A stretch of DNA of 10,690 nucleotides from Ophiosphaerella korrae (Eukaryota; Ascomycota; Dothideomycetes; Pleosporales; Phaeosphaeriaceae), in contig JALNQF010000934.1 in the NCBI GenBank assembly GCA_028456385.1, positions 1 to 10,690 of the forward strand, given 5' to 3'. A program made the position numbers and the translations under genes. This document shows, in pieces, positions 7,985 to 10,690 of this stretch. The notes under the pieces were generated by a model, which did no database searches, was not told the DNA's origin, and saw nothing but the letters and a program-made list of their open reading frames with translations. Every line of letters starts with the position of its first letter. The first letter of the stretch is position 1.

Positions 7985-8533
7985 TATTAGATTTAAAGGA
8001 AGTTATAGTAATTTAATAAAAAGGCTTTTTTATAATAGCTATATAAGGGCCTTATTAGAGAGAAATACTAAAGCTTTTAAAAAAGCCCTTTTTAAGTTAG
8101 TTACCTATAACTTAAAAGTAATAAGTATAAACTAAGTAGATTAATTATTTTTTTTATCTCTAGCCCTACGCTCTATTTATATATCTACAATACGGCGGTC
8201 TTAGCTAGGTCTCTTAAGATAGTAGCGAGCTAGATCCTTAACACCCCTTTATTAAGGTACTAGTTTCTTTGTTATATTAGTTGTACTAACGTAGTCTATC
8301 TCCTTACATATAAGATTCTTTGTTTAATTCCTTTGTTTGTAAAAGTCGAGGCTGCGATCCTTTTAGCGATAGTAGAGTTAGTAGCTTAGCGATTATTACG
8401 CCTGTGCGCTAAGCTAATTAGATCGTAGCACTAGCTTAAGCAAGCTAATTAATAGATTCTAGGTATACCTAGAATCTATTGCGCCTCTCCGCGTACATAC
8501 TATCGAGCATCTAATTATACAACTTATCTAATA
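7985..8533 (+). mobile_element. Solo LTR copy 2 (549 bp), partly spared by RIP
   Basis: Homologous to copy 1 along its length and in the same orientation. Ends TATTAGAT...ATCTAATA form a perfect 8-bp inverted repeat; undoing RIP gives TGTTAGAT...ATCTAACA, typical of copia-type LTRs, although gypsy is not excluded. It is flanked by ACTTT. The left 203 bp hold no CA or TG, but from about 8188 to the end I count eight CA and nine TG plus many CG, unlike anything else in the window. A TATA-like TTTATATAT lies near 8176. The LTR carries a 30-bp palindrome (8451-8480) and a repeated AAGCTAATTA (8411-8420, 8442-8451), all within or next to the segment missing from copy 1. Confidence 0.92.
8451..8480. 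repeat. 30-bp perfect palindrome in LTR copy 2
   Basis: Each half is AATAGATTCTAGGTA and its exact reverse complement, with no loop and no mismatch, and the symmetry ends at both flanks. It lies about 50 bp from the LTR 3' end, in the part of the LTR that keeps CA, TG and CG. Such a sequence could be a dimeric protein-binding site, or form an RNA hairpin near a 3' end or terminator. It is absent from copy 1. The function is unknown. Confidence 0.93.
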
Positions 8534-8538
8534 ACTTT
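8534..8538. repeat. Target-site duplication ACTTT, right copy
   Basis: Identical to 7980-7984 and directly after the LTR end ATCTAATA. Confidence 0.92.
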
Positions 8539-8950
8539 ATAAGTATACTTATTTTATACTACTATAACCTAGTACTACTTATTTACTTAGAGATAGATAC
8601 GTTAACTTTTATAATCTCTAGAATCTTATCCTAGCTCTACTTAGATAAAAAATAGTATCTAGTTACTTTTACTTCTAAAAAACTACAAGAAGTAGAATTA
8701 AACTATAAAATATATAATACTAAACTTCTAGCTATTATTTATAGTTTTAAATAGTAGAGATACTACTTTAAAAGTATATAGTATATTATTTAAGTACTTA
8801 TAGATTATAATAACCTACGCTTAATATATACTATATATAAGCTAAACCTATACTAAGTATACTAGGCTATATACTTAGGAGCTTTTAATTTTAAAGTAAA
8901 ATACTAGGCTAGTAAGCTAAATTCTATAGATAGCTCTTTAAGGAGATATA
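8536..8950 (+). pseudogene. RNase H of element 1 (RIP-degraded)
   Basis: Register 1 reads LEIDTLTF (usual VETDASDF) with the first catalytic Asp kept at 8596-8598, then TFTSKKL, ELNYKIYNTKLLAIIYSFK from about 8695 (usual ERNYEIHDKELLAI), VLIDYNNLRLIYT (usual VLTDHNNLRYF), and KLNSIDSSLRR near 8920-8946, the usual ADALSRR end. The catalytic Glu of KELLA has become Lys at 8722-8724, so activity is lost even apart from the stops. The shift from RT register 2 to register 1 is fully explained by the 554 bp of inserted LTR plus duplication. Confidence 0.9.
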
Positions 8951-9377
8951 ACTATAAGTAAAAGAACTTATTACTAGTATACTTATTACTTACTCTCTAA
9001 GAGAAATTACAACTAGTAAGCTTAGTAACTAGGGTAAAGATAACTAGTAGAGTAAAAAGATCTATAACTAAGCTAAGCTTAGAATATATATACAAGATAT
9101 ATAGTACTAGAAACTATAGTACTAAAAAAACTTCTACTACTAGTACTATAGAATATATACTATACGTACTACGCTTAATAGCTAGAGAGTTAGTTAGTAG
9201 TAAACCTATATTAGTAAAGTCTAAAGCTTTTCTAATAACTTTATATAAACTATAGTAAAAGATACTTTTATATAAGTATAAGTAGAGAGTTTAATAAAAG
9301 TTAAAAGTACTTAATATAGTAGTAGAGTATAAGTATAGTACTTAAATAATAAAGAAGTCTTAAAATATAAAAGTAGA
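8951..9377 (+). other. Linker between RNase H and integrase of element 1
   Basis: About 430 bp that in living chromoviruses encodes a poorly conserved connector before the integrase zinc module. Register 1 stays fairly open to about 9240 (for example NLLLVYLLLTL after 8965). By 9378 the integrase is in register 0, so a net shift of one base (or its equivalent) lies between about 9240 and 9377. I cannot place it exactly. No other feature is seen. Confidence 0.6.
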
Positions 9378-10480
9378 GTATACGTTCTAGAGAAACTTAC
9401 TATTAAGTAAGAAATTCTACTCTAGTATTATAACTTATATATAGCTAGCTACTTTAGTATATATAAAATACTTAAGCTAATTATAAGATACTATTACTAG
9501 CTATTAATAAAGTAAGACGTTTAAGAATATATAAAGACTTATATAATATACTAATAAAGTAAAGCGCTAAGGTATAAGTAATATAGAGAATTATCTCCTC
9601 TACTAATTCTAAGTAATATCTTTAAGGAAATCTCTCTAGACTTTATTATAAGCCTTCTACCTTTAAAAGATAGCTTAGAGTATATATATAATATAATACT
9701 AGTAATAATAGACTACTTATCTAAGATAGCTATCTATATCCTAGTACTTAAAAAGTAACACGTATAATAGTTTATAAAAGTATACTTTAATAATATTATC
9801 TTAAACTATAAGATATAAAAAGGTATTATATTAAACTAAGAGTTAATCTTTACTTTAAAATTTTAGGTAGAAATATACTATTAACTATAAGTAAAGCGTA
9901 AGCTAAGTATAGCTTTCTATCTATAAACTAATAAGTAAACTAAATAATAAAATTAGACTCTAGAATAGTATTTAAGAATCTTTATAATAGAGAATTAAGA
10001 TAATTAGGTTACTTTACTAAAAATAGTATAATTTATATATAATAACTTAATTTATAAAAGAATAAAAATAATACTATTTTATACTATACTAGGTAAATAC
10101 CTAATCTTTATATACTTACTTAAAGATAGTAAACTAGAAAAAGAAGTACTAAATACTATTTAAAGAGTAAAGCGTATATATAGTATATAAGTAATACTTA
10201 TAGAGTCTTTATAGAAAGTATAAGTATATTAAGTATAGTACTATAATAATAAATATAAACTAGAAGTCTTTAGAAAAAAAGAGCTAGTCTTACTAAGTAT
10301 AAAGAACTTAAGCTTTACTTACTAACTATATAAGAAGCTATTAGATAAGTTTATTAGACTATTTTAAGTATAAGACGTAGTAAGAATATAAGTATACTAC
10401 TTACTACTACTACTCTACTATTATATTTATAACGTATTTTATATTTCTCTTCTTAAGAGATAGAAATCTTAATTAAGTAT
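9378..10480 (+). pseudogene. Integrase of element 1 (RIP-degraded, triad damaged)
   Basis: Register 0 reads VYVLEKLTIK (9378), then the zinc module with His to Tyr (LAGH form, ASYF, 9444-9455) and both Cys to Tyr in a CxxC (9540-9551). Next comes ELSPLLILSNIFKEISLDF, with catalytic Asp intact at 9639-9641. The second Asp is Asn (9834-9836) and the Glu is Lys (9942-9944, in the usual QTDGQTER motif). Spacing is 64 residues between the Asp positions and 35 to the Glu, a correct D,D-35-E geometry. A C-terminal region with KNLSFT and YNVFYISLLKR (usual YPVFHVSLLK, near 10430-10460) leads to the chromodomain. Multiple TAA and TAG interrupt it. Confidence 0.9.
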
Positions 10481-10499
10481 AAAAGATAATACCTAGCTA

Positions 10500-10685
10500 C
10501 TTAAAGTAATAAAAGAAGGAAAAAAAGTATAAAAAGTTAAAAGAATTCTAAAGAAATATAAAAAGAAAAGATAACTAGAGTATCTCTTTAGATAGAAAAG
10601 ATATAATAAATCTTAAGATATATAGACTCTTACTATAGATTTTAAAGATATAGATAAACTACTTAAAGATTTTAATTTAGCTTAA
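10500..10685 (+). pseudogene. Chromodomain, C-terminus of element 1 Pol (RIP-degraded)
   Basis: In frame with the integrase, the sequence reads KVKRILKKYKKKR from 10533 (usual WEVERIL..), then LEYLFR-stop-KRYNKS (usual LxYLVKWKGYxxS, 10575-10613), then DI-stop-T (usual DTWE) and DFKDIDKLLKDFNLA before TAA at 10683-10685. Three Trp codons expected in the domain are stops (10530-10532, 10593-10595, 10623-10625), as TGG under RIP gives TAG or TAA, and the Gly of KGY is Arg. It marks element 1 as a chromovirus and probably the Pol end. The final TAA could also be a mutated CAA. Confidence 0.85.
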
Positions 10686-10690
10686 AGCGC

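Larger units (their letters stand above)
4660..10690 (+). mobile_element. Element 1: near-complete RIP-degraded Ty3/gypsy chromovirus, with two nested LTRs
   Basis: Plus-strand order is probable 5' LTR/leader, gag, unassigned protease region, RT, RNase H, integrase and chromodomain, the architecture of chromoviruses. The chromodomain frame ends at TAA 10683-10685, so the 3' LTR should begin just beyond the window. Gag is in register 0 (mod 3), RT in register 2, RNase H in register 1 (explained by the 554-bp second insertion with its duplication) and integrase in register 0. The left boundary is approximate: it is the point where element 2 similarity ends. Very few CA or TG dinucleotides remain outside the two inserted LTRs. 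Confidence 0.85.

Noticed and set aside
1..10690. Mitochondrial or plastid DNA, or a genome with general AT bias
   Set aside because: High AT alone would lower all C and G contexts. Here CpA and TpG are selectively missing while CT, AG and CG persist, and the content is nuclear chromovirus sequence.
1..10690. A new defence, toxin or metabolic system
   Set aside because: No intact gene exists and every recognisable coding remnant belongs to Ty3/gypsy retrotransposons or LTRs.

Overview
The window is a strongly AT-rich block of dead, nested transposable elements, most likely from a filamentous ascomycete (Pezizomycotina) with repeat-induced point mutation (RIP). Seen directly: CA and TG dinucleotides are almost absent (I find no TG before about 1910 and no CA before about 3011), while TA, CT, AG, AA and TT dominate. 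This is the known result of C-to-T change at CpA on both strands. Every old CAA, CAG and TGG codon now tends to read TAA or TAG, so there is no credible intact coding region. I recognise no host gene, tRNA, rRNA or CRISPR array.

Layout. 1-77: a 17-bp tandem repeat cut by the window edge. 78-1808: degraded sequence with no family I can recognise, ending at a G-rich purine tract (1809-1819) that could be the polypurine tract of another LTR element. 1820-2771: degraded AT-rich sequence that probably includes the 3' LTR of the next element. 2772-4640, minus strand: the 3' two thirds of a Ty3/gypsy chromovirus pol (element 2) with RNase H, integrase and chromodomain in one uninterrupted register. 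About 4660-10690, plus strand: a second chromovirus (element 1) with a probable 5' LTR/leader, gag, RT, RNase H, integrase and a C-terminal chromodomain that ends almost at the window edge. Element 1 is broken twice by solo LTRs of one third family (6859-7330 and 7985-8533). Each is flanked by a perfect 5-bp target-site duplication (GATTA, ACTTT).

How the parts relate. Element 2 stops inside RNase H just where element 1 begins, so element 1 probably inserted into element 2; if so, the RT half of element 2 lies beyond the right edge. Two smaller LTR elements later inserted into the RT and RT/RNase H region of element 1 and recombined to solo LTRs. The younger-looking LTR (7985-8533) keeps unmutated CA, TG and CG in its right-hand part, which gives an internal clock: element 2, then element 1, then solo LTR copy 1, then copy 2 (the order of the two LTRs rests on RIP load only). 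I see no new biological system. The interest lies in the insertion stratigraphy, the sharp RIP boundary inside one LTR, the palindromes, and which catalytic residues survive.
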